This document shows positions 1-8,190 of a stretch of DNA of 64,000 nucleotides, piece after piece. The position numbers and the translations under genes were made by a program. Under the pieces are notes generated by a model, which was not told the origin of the DNA, made no database searches, and was given only the letters and a program-made list of their open reading frames with translations. Within the stretch, counting starts at the first letter, position 1; every line of letters starts with the position of its first letter. Source of the DNA: JAKAVN01 sp963796565 (lineage in GTDB: Bacteria; Desulfobacterota; Binatia; Binatales; Binataceae); contig CAWCMA010000001.1 in the NCBI GenBank assembly GCA_963796565.1, forward strand, positions 310,001-374,000. Reading direction: 5' to 3'.

Positions 1-374
1 GCCTCTTCGCCCGACCCGACGTGGGAGCCCGGATGCGCGATCAGAAACGGCACCCCGAGTACCTCGCATCGCTCCAACTCGTCGATTAGGCCCTCGACCG
101 AACGCTGGCGCAGCTTCTCGTCGGGCGCGCCAAGGTTGAGCAGGTAGGAATCGTGCGCGATGACCATCTTGATCCCGGTCTCGGCTTGCGCGCTTTTGAA
201 CGCTTCGATTTCTTCGCCTGAGTAGGGCTTGGAGGCCCACTGGCGCGAGCTCTTGGTGAAAATCTGGATACAGTCGCATCCGATCTGCAGGCCGCGCGCC
301 AGCGATTGGCTGACGCCGCCCGCGATCGACACGTGCGCGCCGATCAGCGGCCGCTCTTGATTGCCCGAAGCCAT
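1..374 (-). CDS. nfo: Endonuclease IV (deoxyribonuclease IV), N-terminal part, cut by window edge
   Basis: Translating the minus strand from the ATG at 374 gives an open frame to the window edge, about 124 residues. It begins MASGNQERPLIGAHVSIAGG and continues with CIQIFTKSSRQW and later FLIAHPGSHVGSG. These are the N-terminal signatures of the AP endonuclease IV family, a TIM-barrel enzyme with three metal ions that cleaves DNA 5' of abasic sites in base excision repair. The histidine in IAHPGSHVG corresponds to an early metal ligand of the family. The C-terminal half lies outside the window. The gene faces away from the next genes and does not share an operon with them. The family call is secure; only the extent is unknown. 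Confidence 0.93.
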   Translation of the reverse strand, partial: MASGNQERPLIGAHVSIAGGVSQSLARGLQIGCDCIQIFTKSSRQWASKPYSGEEIEAFKSAQAETGIKMVIAHDSYLLNLGAPDEKLRQRSVEGLIDELERCEVLGVPFLIAHPGSHVGSGEE

Positions 375-592
375 TACGATTCGTTCCAGCGCGGCGCTTC
401 TCGTGCGCCGCCGTCGCCGCGATCTTATACCAAACGTTACGGAAAGCGAGGCTTGCCCGCGCGTCACGCACGCGGATAGTGACAGACGTGGATCCTGCGC
501 GGATACTGTGATGGATGTGCGCCGGCTGACAAAGTTGATCGTCCTGTGCTGCGCGTTCGGCGGATGCGCGCGCGGCGGCGCGGCAACCATCG

Positions 593-1141
593 ATGATACC
601 TCCGCCGGCAGCATCGGCAGCGCCCTCCTCAATTGTCACGGCGGCGGAGTTGCACCGAACGCCGGAGCGCTTCGGTGGCATCCCCGCCTCGGACAGCACG
701 CCGGCCGCGCCTTCGCGGCCGCGGTTGAAGGTCGAAAAAGCCATAGGAGTCACCACGACGCGCGTCGTCCGGGATGACAGTTCCGAGGGCTCCATGCCGC
801 CCGCGAAGTGCGAGGTACGGATCCTGCGCAAAAATCCCGCTGGGAAAACGCGCGAGGTGGCAACGCTCAAAGTCGAAGGCGCGCCGGCCCAGCATGAGGA
901 CATCCTGTCGCTGCTCAAGCGCAAAGCGTGCGAGGCCGGGGCCAATGCGATAGTGATCAAAAGCATGGGCAAAACGCGCGTCGAGGGCGTCAAGATGGAT
1001 CACATCGAGGCGGTAGCGCTGGTAGTCGGAACTCCCAAACCACCGGTCGATCCATCGCCCATACCCAAGACCATCACGGTCACGCCTGAGGGTCCCGCGG
1101 TGCCCAAGACAATCACGGTTGATCCGGACGCGTCGCCCTAG
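593..1141 (+). CDS. Hypothetical protein, probable lipoprotein with a disrupted 5' end
   Basis: The frame from ATG 593 encodes 182 residues: a Pro/Ala-rich start, a compact domain around residues 48-145 (RVVRDDSSEGS, EVRILRKNPAGK, ACEAGANAIVIKS) and a Pro-rich tail. The domain resembles small periplasmic lipoproteins with an alpha/beta fold, but I do not recognise a named family. This frame has no signal peptide. A good lipoprotein signal starts at ATG 511 in the neighbouring frame (MDVRRLTKLIVLCCAFGGC, a lipobox-like end), and that frame loses sense and stops at 777. The simplest reading is a frameshift, real or from assembly, around 580-610. No operon link to nadK is obvious because about 170 bp separate them. 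Confidence 0.5.
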   Translation: MIPPPAASAAPSSIVTAAELHRTPERFGGIPASDSTPAAPSRPRLKVEKAIGVTTTRVVRDDSSEGSMPPAKCEVRILRKNPAGKTREVATLKVEGAPAQHEDILSLLKRKACEAGANAIVIKSMGKTRVEGVKMDHIEAVALVVGTPKPPVDPSPIPKTITVTPEGPAVPKTITVDPDASP

Positions 1142-1337
1142 CTAACCTTGAGGCGGAGTTTTCGGGCCGAGATTTTCGGGCCACGCTTTGCGGGTCGCGA
1201 ATTTGGACCGGAAGCCAGAGGGGACAGCGGTTCGACGCGTTGAACGCAACTTCATCCTCGCCGCGCAAATCAGTCATCGAATTTAAGGCACGGCCACGCG
1301 CGAGCGATCTGTGCGCCGCCGGGGCGTTGCGACCGGC

Positions 1338-2240
1338 ATGGGCGCGACCGTGAAGCGCGCGAGCCCAAAAGAAAAGCATTCGCTGAAGACGGTCGGGATG
1401 GTCGTGCGGCGCGAGCGCCCGCGGGCGATCGCGATCGCACACGAGCTCGCGGTATGGCTGCGCGCGCGTCACTTGGCGACCCTGGCCGAGCCCGAGGTCG
1501 CCGCTCAGCTCGGCGCCGAGGCGGTCGAGCGCGAGCAACTGGCGTTACGCTCGGACCTCATCGTGGTGCTCGGCGGCGACGGCACCCTGCTCAGCATCGC
1601 GCGCCTGGTTGGCGAGCGCGAAACGCCGATCCTCGGGATCAACCTCGGCGGCCTCGGCTTCCTGACCGAGATTACCACCGAGGAGGCGCAGGCGACGCTT
1701 GCCCGCGTGTTGGCCGGCGATTACGAGGTCGACCGCCGCATCACGCTGGAGGCGACCGTCGAGGCGCATGCCGCGGGCGCCCGCACGGTCGATCGCGAGA
1801 GCTTCCGCGCGCTCAACGACGTCGTGATCAACAAGCGCGCGCTCGGCCGCATGCTCGAGCTCAATGTGGTCGCCAGCGGCGAGCGCTTCTGTTCCTACCG
1901 CGCCGACGGTCTGATCATCGCCACCCCGACCGGTTCGACCGCGTACGCGCTCAGCGCCGGCGGGCCGATCGTGTTTCCCTCGCTCGACGTCGTCGTGCTT
2001 GCGCCGATTTGTCCGCACACGCTGAGCAACCGGCCTGTGGTGCTGCCCGATTCGTTCGAGATCGAGGTGCGGGTCCAGACCGACGACAACGGTGCGATGC
2101 TGACGGTGGACGGCCAGCAAACCGCGCGCATCGCCAGCAACGACACTTTGCACGTGCGGCGTGGCAAGAGCCCGGTGGTGCTGGTGCGATCGTCGCATGC
2201 CTACTTCGAGATCTGGCGCAACAAGTTGCGCTGGGGCTGA
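1338..2240 (+). CDS. nadK: NAD kinase
   Basis: The product is about 300 residues, normal for NadK, which phosphorylates NAD to NADP in the cytoplasm. Visible signatures are the GGDGT phosphate-binding motif at residues 79-83, INLGGLGFLTE shortly after, a conserved FRALNDVVINK segment, and the glycine-rich DGLIIATPTGSTAYALSAGGP of the C-terminal beta-sandwich domain. I chose ATG 1338; an in-frame GTG at 1311 would add nine residues, and neither has a strong ribosome binding site. recN follows after 15 bp, the common nadK-recN pairing, so the two are probably co-transcribed. Confidence 0.95.
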   Translation: MGATVKRASPKEKHSLKTVGMVVRRERPRAIAIAHELAVWLRARHLATLAEPEVAAQLGAEAVEREQLALRSDLIVVLGGDGTLLSIARLVGERETPILGINLGGLGFLTEITTEEAQATLARVLAGDYEVDRRITLEATVEAHAAGARTVDRESFRALNDVVINKRALGRMLELNVVASGERFCSYRADGLIIATPTGSTAYALSAGGPIVFPSLDVVVLAPICPHTLSNRPVVLPDSFEIEVRVQTDDNGAMLTVDGQQTARIASNDTLHVRRGKSPVVLVRSSHAYFEIWRNKLRWG

Positions 2241-2255
2241 GCGCACGGAGCGGCG

Positions 2256-3956
2256 ATGCTGGTCGAACTGCGCATCCGCAACTTCGCCATCATCGAGGGC
2301 GCGGCGCTGTACTTCGGCCCCGGCTTCAACGTGCTCTCGGGCGAGACCGGCGCCGGCAAGACCATCATCATGACCGCGCTCGGCCTGCTGCTCGGCGGCC
2401 GCGCCTCGCCCGACATGATTCGCGGCGGGCAGAATGAAGCTGTCGTCGAAGGATTGTTCGAACTCGAGGGCGAAGCGCCGCTGCCCGAGGGGACTCCCGA
2501 GTCCGCCGATTCCGGCCACCGCGAGTTGTTGATCCGCCGCACGCTGGCCGCCGAGGGCGGCCGCTCGCGCGCTTACGTCAACGGTGAGATGGCCACCGTG
2601 CAGACCCTCGCGCGCATGGGCCAGGGCTTGGTGCAGGTATACGGCCAGCACGAGCATCAGACGCTGCTCCGTTCCGAGAGCCATCTCCAGCTCCTGGACC
2701 GGCACGCCGCGCTCGACGCGACGCTGGAGGAATATGGCGCGGCTTACCGCGCGACGGGCGCGGCGCGCGCGCGCGCCGACGAGCTACGCGAGCGCGAGCG
2801 TACTCGCGCCGAGCAGCTCGAGCTCGCCCGCTTCCGCATCGCCGAGCTCGAGCGCGCCGGGTTGCAGCCCGCTGAGGACGAGCAACTGGCGGCAGAGCGC
2901 ACGGTGCTGGCCAACGCCGCGCGCCTGGGCGTCGCTGCCGTCGAAGCCGAACAGATGCTCGCCGGCGAAAGCTCGGCGGCGCTCGACACGGTCGCGCGCG
3001 CCGAGACGCGGGTCGGCGAGGCGGCGGCGATCGATCCCAAGCTGAAGGACGCGCTCGAGCTTGTCCGCTCGGCGCGACTCGGCCTGGAGGAGGCCGCGAG
3101 TACGCTGCGTGACTACGCCGCGCGGCTCGAGGCCGACCCCGCGCGGCTCGAGGAGATCGAAACGCGGATGGCCGAGCTGACCCGGCTCAAGCGCAAGTAC
3201 GGCGGCGCCCTCCAGAGCGTGCTCGAAACGCTGGAGCGCTCGCGCGCCGAAGTAGCCGAGCTCGAGCGCGTCTCCGACTCGCGTGCCGAGGCCGAAGCGG
3301 TGCTCCGCGACGCACTCGATCAACTGGCGTGGACGGGCGCCGAGCTCAGCGCGCGGCGCCAGAGCGCGGCGACCGACCTCAAGCGCCGGATGGAGACCGA
3401 GCTCAAGACGCTGGGGATGCGCGCGCCGGTGTTCGAGGCGCGGTTCGCGCCGCTGGAAAAGTCGGAAAGCGCGTTCGAGCACAACCGCATGACACTCGGG
3501 CCGAGCGGCGCCGATTCGATCGAATTCATGCTCTCGCCCAACCTGGGGCAGCCGCCGATGGCGCTCGCGCGCATCGCGTCGGGCGGTGAGCTCTCGCGCG
3601 TGATGCTCGCGCTCAAGCGCCTGGAGGCTCAACGCCGCGGCGTCGCCACGATGATCTTCGACGAGGTCGACGCCGGCGTGGGCGGCGCGGTCGCCCAGGT
3701 CGTCGGACGCAAGCTGAAGGAACTCGCGCGCTTTCATCAGGTGCTCTGCGTGACCCATCTGCCGCAGGTCGCCGCCTTCGCCGACACTCATTTCCTGGTC
3801 GAAAAAGAGGAGCGCCGCGGCGCGACGCGTAGCCGGGTGAGCGCGCTGGCGCAGGCCGAACGGATCGAAGAGGTCGCGCGGATGCTCGGCGGCGCCGAGG
3901 TCACCGACAAGTTCCGCCGCGCCGCGCGCGAGCTAATCGAACGTGCCCGCGTCTGA
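2256..3956 (+). CDS. recN: DNA repair protein RecN
   Basis: RecN is an SMC-like ATPase that acts early in double-strand break repair. The 566-residue protein has the N-terminal half of the ATPase (MLVELRIRNFAIIEGA, Walker A GETGAGKT at residues 29-36) and QVYGQHEHQTLL, a RecN hallmark. A long Ala/Glu/Arg-rich coiled coil follows, roughly residues 150-370. The C-terminal half has the ABC signature ASGGELSRVMLALK, Walker B TMIFDEVDAGVGG and the H-loop CVTHLPQVAAFAD. Length matches the family. It lies 15 bp after nadK and is followed by tRNA-Ala. Confidence 0.97.
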   Translation: MLVELRIRNFAIIEGAALYFGPGFNVLSGETGAGKTIIMTALGLLLGGRASPDMIRGGQNEAVVEGLFELEGEAPLPEGTPESADSGHRELLIRRTLAAEGGRSRAYVNGEMATVQTLARMGQGLVQVYGQHEHQTLLRSESHLQLLDRHAALDATLEEYGAAYRATGAARARADELRERERTRAEQLELARFRIAELERAGLQPAEDEQLAAERTVLANAARLGVAAVEAEQMLAGESSAALDTVARAETRVGEAAAIDPKLKDALELVRSARLGLEEAASTLRDYAARLEADPARLEEIETRMAELTRLKRKYGGALQSVLETLERSRAEVAELERVSDSRAEAEAVLRDALDQLAWTGAELSARRQSAATDLKRRMETELKTLGMRAPVFEARFAPLEKSESAFEHNRMTLGPSGADSIEFMLSPNLGQPPMALARIASGGELSRVMLALKRLEAQRRGVATMIFDEVDAGVGGAVAQVVGRKLKELARFHQVLCVTHLPQVAAFADTHFLVEKEERRGATRSRVSALAQAERIEEVARMLGGAEVTDKFRRAARELIERARV

Positions 3957-4067
3957 AGCGCCGAGCGGCTCGACCGTGCCGAGGAATTCAGGCGAGATCG
4001 GCGGGGCTCAGGTTGACCCAACCGGGAGCTTCCGATTAACTGAAGGGCTGTCTCTCTCACCTGCGGT

Positions 4068-4143
4068 GGGGCTGTAGCTCAGCTGGGAGAGCGCCTGAAT
4101 GGCATTCAGGAGGTCGCGCGTTCGATCCGCGTCAGCTCCACCA
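4068..4143 (+). tRNA. tRNA-Ala (anticodon GGC)
   Basis: A 76-nt cloverleaf can be folded by eye. The acceptor stem pairs GGGGCTG with CAGCTCC and ends in an encoded CCA. The D arm is GCTC/GAGC, the anticodon stem CCTGA/TCAGG with loop ATGGCAT (anticodon GGC), and the T arm GCGCG/CGCGT with loop TTCGATC. The 3' part from 4097 onward is repeated at 17840-17889, so this gene is the integration site of the element to its right; its present 3' end is presumably supplied by the element. Confidence 0.95.
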
Positions 4144-4146
4144 ATA
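4097..4146 (+). repeat. Left attachment repeat (attL) inside tRNA-Ala
   Basis: The sequence from the anticodon stem through CCA plus three bases is identical to 17840-17889 over 50 bp. Identity breaks at both ends (T versus A before, A versus C after). It starts in the 5' strand of the anticodon stem and covers the anticodon loop, T arm and acceptor 3' strand, a normal tyrosine-recombinase target in tRNA genes. Confidence 0.93.
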
Positions 4147-4216
4147 AAATCAAGGGTTTCAACGATTGGCCGTAGCCGCTCAATCTGATGATGTATGCAT
4201 AATATATGCGACGTTC

Positions 4217-4681
4217 CTACAGCTTCGCGCGCCATCTAGCAGGCGCTCTTTGCTGGACATCGGCATCGTTTTGAAAGAGTTGCCTAAACGCTGAAACGAG
4301 GCTTTTTTCGGAAAAGCGACAGATGCTGCAATGGCTCAGCGCAATTCGGACGAAGGACTCCAGTTGAGTATCGAGCCCGCAAACTTCAAAATGTCTCTCA
4401 CGTAGATACGGATGCAACTGCGGGTCAGGCTCGGGCGAAAACTCGAAGCCGGAAAAAGGATCTTCCGGCAAGAGCAGGAAACTCCGAGTACGTGGATCGT
4501 CCCTCTCAGTAATCGCAAAAAGCTCGGCGGCTCGTTGAACCTCTTCGCAAGAGTTTACGCGATAAACTGAGAGACGTGTATCGCCCTTATGCACCAGGTC
4601 GTCGCCGGCTATCTTGACATGCGAAGGGTCACCGGGGTCGCGGTCCAACCATTTGCTCGGCGCTACCTCGCGCATCCACAT
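4217..4681 (-). CDS. Hypothetical cargo protein A (154 aa)
   Basis: This gene encodes a soluble protein of about 154 residues with no signal peptide or membrane segment and no motif I recognise. It is rich in acidic and aromatic stretches (FLLLPEDPFSGFEF, LHPYLRERHFEVCGL) and has three cysteines. An in-frame ATG two codons in is an alternative start. It is the last gene before the left attachment repeat, the usual place for accessory genes, and its base composition is less GC-rich than the host's. No function can be given; an accessory or defence role is only a positional guess. Confidence 0.5.
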   Translation of the reverse strand: MWMREVAPSKWLDRDPGDPSHVKIAGDDLVHKGDTRLSVYRVNSCEEVQRAAELFAITERDDPRTRSFLLLPEDPFSGFEFSPEPDPQLHPYLRERHFEVCGLDTQLESFVRIALSHCSICRFSEKSLVSAFRQLFQNDADVQQRAPARWRAKL

Positions 4682-4757
4682 CCGGCCCCCGCTCGCCCAA
4701 GTCTAGGCTGCGGTTTCCAGCAAATCTGAGAGGAGCTCTTGAAGATCGGAATCCTGT

Positions 4758-5567
4758 TCATGCAGCCGAGCGAAATTCAGTAAGATCTACCGCCTCTTCC
4801 TTCGGCAGAATCTCCGCAGTTCGGTAGGCAGCCTCTCTAACGTCTCTGTCCTGAGCCAGACCGAATGGCTTTGCGAGCGAGGGTATGAGTTCGACCCACC
4901 CTGAGAGGTTGCTCTTGCCGAAATTTCTCAGCGTATGAAGAAGGACGACTGCTACTTGAGCGTCTTCTCCCTCAGCGGCTACCAACCTTAGTGCACCTAT
5001 AACGAAAGGAACCGCAGCTTCGCCAATTGTGGAAAGCACATTCCCGGCCGTTTCCAGCGCGTCAAACTGATGCTCCTCCAGTAGCCGAGAGATGACCCAA
5101 GAAGCACCCTGCGGACCGGATAGCGACCACTTAGCAAGGACTTCCTCTCGCGCGCGAAGATCAACATATGGCCGCGCGACCCGCTCGTACCATTGTTTGA
5201 GCACGTGAATTGGCGGGGCTGCACGTCGCTCCATGGCTTCGCCATATGAAGAAGTCTGAGAAACATCCGTTGACGCCGGTCCTACATTTACGAGTCCGGA
5301 TGTTTCTCCCATCCAGATATTCTCAGCTTCTAAAAGGGCCGCCGCGAGCGGGCCAGTCCCTGAGGTGCCTATCACGCATTGACCAGAGCCGGCCGAGAGC
5401 ACGGTCTCTGGCGGACGAGAGAACTCTTGCGGTGTGAGCGAGCCCGTCCCTGACGTGCTAGCCGTGTGCTGATTAGGACCTAGGAGCTCCCCGGTCGGGA
5501 ACATAGTACCCGAAGGACCATACGACTCTTGATTCAAGGTTCGACGAAACGACGACGGTAGTGGCAT
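4758..5567 (-). CDS. Hypothetical cargo protein B, HEAT-like C-terminal half (269 aa)
   Basis: The first 100 residues are low-complexity, rich in Gly, Ser and Thr, with two spaced SGTG motifs (TSGTGSL and TSGTGPL). From about residue 115 the sequence becomes regular and helical (LKQWYERVARPYVDLRAREEVL, GNVLSTIGEAAVPFVIGALRLV, VVLLHTLRNFGKSNL), like HEAT or Armadillo-type repeats that act as protein-binding scaffolds. The repeat assignment is by eye only. The start lies 5 bp after the stop of cargo gene C, so the two are translated together. No catalytic motif is seen. Confidence 0.55.
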   Translation of the reverse strand: MPLPSSFRRTLNQESYGPSGTMFPTGELLGPNQHTASTSGTGSLTPQEFSRPPETVLSAGSGQCVIGTSGTGPLAAALLEAENIWMGETSGLVNVGPASTDVSQTSSYGEAMERRAAPPIHVLKQWYERVARPYVDLRAREEVLAKWSLSGPQGASWVISRLLEEHQFDALETAGNVLSTIGEAAVPFVIGALRLVAAEGEDAQVAVVLLHTLRNFGKSNLSGWVELIPSLAKPFGLAQDRDVREAAYRTAEILPKEEAVDLTEFRSAA

Positions 5568-5572
5568 AGCGA

Positions 5573-6304
5573 TCAGTTCTCCGGGCCTTCCTCTAATCGA
5601 TTAACTGCGTCCAGAATGCTCGCTAGCTGTCGCTTAGCATCGGCGAAATCCCTCGGGAAGTGTTCATCCAGTTTTAGGTCCCACTGCTTGTATTCCCCTT
5701 CGGTGAGAACTGGTTGCCGGTGATCCACGTTGATTCCGATGTAGACTAGGCTTTCTCCGCGAACCGATGGTTCTATGGCAATCCTCATTATACGTCCAGC
5801 GGCCCCATGCTCGTACGTCAACTTGGCAGCTCTTTCCTCATTTCTACTTGCTGAGAGTTCCAGAGGAAGGCCTTCGACCAAACGAGCCAGAGCATTGTTA
5901 ACCTTCGATAGCTTGGTGGGCCGGTGATACATAAAATTAAGACCGAACACTGATACCGGCGTGTGGTACAGAATTTGGAAGGTCTTCTCTGCAATGCTCA
6001 CAGCTCGGGGAAGTTCCTTTTGGTCATTCGTTTGCACCTGCCAGCGGCTGGGATCGCACGTTACGGTTATGGAGCCAAAACTGAACTGCGAAACACGCGC
6101 ACTGGAAAAGGCAGCAGCATCCTTGTGCGCTTCTTCCGCCTCCTCAGGCGTCATTATTCCGACCAGCTGATACCAGCCGGGATGATGGATGGCTGGGTTC
6201 ATAGCCCCCAGCACCACTATCGTATAGGTTTCTTCGGCCGCGCTCTCGTGTGCGCTATTGGACGGGTTCAAAAGAACACACTCCCTGCTGCCCCCATAGC
6301 ACAT
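5573..6304 (-). CDS. Hypothetical cargo protein C (243 aa)
   Basis: A 243-residue soluble protein with segments typical of mixed alpha/beta folds (TYTIVVLGAMNPAIHHPGWY, VSVFGLNFMYHR, YIGINVDHRQP) and a helical C-terminus. The central part (SFGSITVTCDPSRWQVQTND followed by an amphipathic helix and FGLNFMYH) vaguely recalls the sporadically distributed TIGR04255-type proteins, but I cannot confirm this. It is immediately upstream of cargo gene B and 6 bp from the preceding gene's stop, so B and C form a unit. Composition is AT-richer than the host. Function unknown. Confidence 0.55.
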   Translation of the reverse strand: MCYGGSRECVLLNPSNSAHESAAEETYTIVVLGAMNPAIHHPGWYQLVGIMTPEEAEEAHKDAAAFSSARVSQFSFGSITVTCDPSRWQVQTNDQKELPRAVSIAEKTFQILYHTPVSVFGLNFMYHRPTKLSKVNNALARLVEGLPLELSASRNEERAAKLTYEHGAAGRIMRIAIEPSVRGESLVYIGINVDHRQPVLTEGEYKQWDLKLDEHFPRDFADAKRQLASILDAVNRLEEGPEN

Positions 6305-6310
6305 ATTCTA

Positions 6311-6745
6311 TCATAAGGAAGGAACCCCTAAATCGACCGTCAACCACGTTTCTTTGGTAGTTTCGCGTGTCAAGGGATACCAGACACCGAGCCAAACAGG
6401 AAGGGAATCATAAAATCGATATAGCGCCTTCGGGAGTTTTTCTTGCTTCAAGCATCCTCGTGCACCGCCGGTCAGCCACCATACGGCGAGCGCGAGCGCG
6501 AGAACCAGATCGTCATGCTTTCCGACTCTTGCGCCGAAGCTCGCATAGCCCGTCTCGCTGATCGAGGCTCGTGTTCCGTACGCGTGAGCGCATACAGATA
6601 CTGTGCGTGGGCCGAGCGCAACGCCTGTCGCAGTTTGCCAATCGGTCGGCGCGGGTAATGACGGTGCTCCGTCGATGTAAATGTTGCGCAAGAAGCCGCC
6701 ATCGCGCGGTTTCTCCTTCGATCGGGTGCCGCGTCCGCGCTTCAT
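6311..6745 (-). CDS. Small protein ending in a terminase-like nuclease motif (144 aa)
   Basis: Around residues 65-90 the protein reads GYASFGARVGKHDDLVLALA. The KHDDLVLALALAVW stretch closely matches the last acidic motif of the RNase H-fold nuclease of many large terminase subunits. The rest is not terminase-like: the first 60 residues show no ATPase motif and the C-terminus is unfamiliar. It may be a decayed terminase remnant or a small protein that borrowed the motif. It starts 3 bp after the stop of the 298-residue gene, so the pair is probably co-translated. The full-length TerL lies elsewhere at 8191. Confidence 0.5.
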   Translation of the reverse strand: MKRGRGTRSKEKPRDGGFLRNIYIDGAPSLPAPTDWQTATGVALGPRTVSVCAHAYGTRASISETGYASFGARVGKHDDLVLALALAVWWLTGGARGCLKQEKLPKALYRFYDSLPVWLGVWYPLTRETTKETWLTVDLGVPSL

Positions 6746-6748
6746 GGG

Positions 6749-7645
6749 CTAGCTCTCTTGCCCGCCGCTATCGGGCGTGACTGGGATCGTGGCGGCCGCG
6801 CCGTTGTCACCGCCGATGGATAGCACCTTGCCATCCGCCATCGCGAGCTCCCTGGCGGCGCGATAAACCTGCGGATCATGACCCTGATCCGTAGTGAGTG
6901 AGAGCACAGGGACGGTCAGGTCAACGCCCGCCTGATCGAGGATCCCCCGCGCATCCAACCCACCGGCCTGCTCGGCGATCCATTCGCGGGTTGAATCGAG
7001 CGCGAAGGATGCGACCGCCAGCGGACTCTCGTGCGGGAACATCACCTCGCCCTTCGCGTCGAGCGTACCGCCCAACTCTTCGTATTCGTGGAACAGGCCC
7101 TTGTCCGCTGTGCTCATCAGCACGGTCTCGATGCGCCGCACATCGGCGTCATTCAGCAGTGCTGGCTCGGCCACAATGGCCGCGAGGAAGTTAACATCGC
7201 GCTTGTCGACGGCCAGCCGAATGGCCTCGCGGCGCTCGGCGGGGTCGAGACTCTCGAAGCGCGCTATCACACGATGCTCTTGGAAGGCGCGACGCACCGC
7301 CTCGTCAGCATCCGCAGACTTTTCCACCTTCGTTCGGGCCGTGAGCTTTGCGCGAGTCTCGTTATGGTGTGCCTTCACCTTATCGACCAGCGCGCCCAAC
7401 TGGCGCAGTCGAGGCTCGAATTCGGCGGCGAGTTTTTTCAATTCCATCTCGACGCCACGCGGCCCCAATTCGCCGGCTTTGCCACGCGCCTCGATCTCGG
7501 CCTTGCGCTGGGTGAATTGCTCACGGACATCCTTCGCCCCATTGTAGGTCCCGTAGAGGTGCCACAACGCGGCCTCGTGCGGACCGGCGCTGTCGCCTTT
7601 CAGTTTGCGCGCGATCGGGAAATCGGGAAAATAATTGCTGGCCAT
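6749..7645 (-). CDS. Phage-type hypothetical protein (298 aa)
   Basis: A 298-residue protein with a strongly charged helical first half (about residues 40-130, AEIEARGKAGELGPRGVEME and following) suggesting a coiled coil, and a more globular second half ending in a Gly/Thr-rich tail. A clear AAGGAGG-type ribosome binding site precedes the ATG at 7645. Its place after terminase and two small genes is where phages keep head-assembly genes, so a scaffold-like role is conceivable, but no portal, protease or capsid motif is visible. I do not recognise the family. Confidence 0.55.
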   Translation of the reverse strand: MASNYFPDFPIARKLKGDSAGPHEAALWHLYGTYNGAKDVREQFTQRKAEIEARGKAGELGPRGVEMELKKLAAEFEPRLRQLGALVDKVKAHHNETRAKLTARTKVEKSADADEAVRRAFQEHRVIARFESLDPAERREAIRLAVDKRDVNFLAAIVAEPALLNDADVRRIETVLMSTADKGLFHEYEELGGTLDAKGEVMFPHESPLAVASFALDSTREWIAEQAGGLDARGILDQAGVDLTVPVLSLTTDQGHDPQVYRAARELAMADGKVLSIGGDNGAAATIPVTPDSGGQES

Positions 7646-7732
7646 GATTCAGTCCTCCTTAAAGTTTGTATGCCCGGCGACACGGCGCGCGTGGAACTCG
7701 CCATGTCTCGCGGGGTGGCCGGGCGGGCACCC

Positions 7733-7915
7733 CTATGACTGTGATTCGTGTTCCTGAGGCGTCCACGATTGAGCCTTCGCCACCGCCACCCGGAAGCATT
7801 TGCCGCAGAGATTGTGCCGCCGGTCCGTCATGCGGTGAATCTTGTGACCGTGGAAGATCACGAACACCGGACGCGCCCCGCACTGCACACATCGCGGTTG
7901 CTTACGCCGTCGCAT
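7733..7915 (-). CDS. Small zinc-ribbon protein (60 aa)
   Basis: This short basic protein contains CVQCG near the N-terminus and LCGKC about 25 residues later, a CxxC...CxxC pair typical of zinc ribbons, with His and Arg residues between. Its start overlaps the end of the upstream 91-residue gene by 14 bp. A GGAG lies directly before the ATG. A competing frame over the same bases (77 residues, from 7892) lacks the paired cysteine arrangement. Phages often carry such proteins as DNA-binding or transcription modulators; no specific role can be assigned. Confidence 0.55.
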   Translation of the reverse strand: MRRRKQPRCVQCGARPVFVIFHGHKIHRMTDRRHNLCGKCFRVAVAKAQSWTPQEHESQS

Positions 7916-8177
7916 CTCCGGTTACGCCCGTCGCGCGCTTATGCGTGTAAGATGCCAGGTTTTGGCGGTGGAGCTCGTCGCTGAACGATGCGACCTCGAC
8001 GCCGTAGTGCTGATGCTCCGAGCCGGGGACAATCTCGCCGTCACGCGAAGGGTCATAGTCGGCGACGTTGATGCGTGCGCGCCGGCCGGTGCCCTTCCAG
8101 TTATCGACCAGCACGGTGCGCGGCGGCGTCATGAGGTTGCGGGTGTCGCGGTCGCGACGCTGAACTTGATTCTCCAT
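7902..8177 (-). CDS. Hypothetical phage-type protein (91 aa)
   Basis: A small charged protein directly after the large terminase gene. It begins MENQVQRRDRDTRNLMTPPR and has a strong AAGGAGG ribosome binding site about 8 bp before the ATG. No motif is recognised. The 13-bp gap to TerL and the overlap with the zinc-ribbon gene place it firmly in the same transcription unit. Confidence 0.55.
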   Translation of the reverse strand: MENQVQRRDRDTRNLMTPPRTVLVDNWKGTGRRARINVADYDPSRDGEIVPGSEHQHYGVEVASFSDELHRQNLASYTHKRATGVTGDATA

Positions 8178-8190
8178 TGCCGTTGCCTCC

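Noticed and set aside
1545..2705. 386-codon minus-strand frame opposite nadK and recN
   Set aside because: Same reason: shadow frame of real genes.
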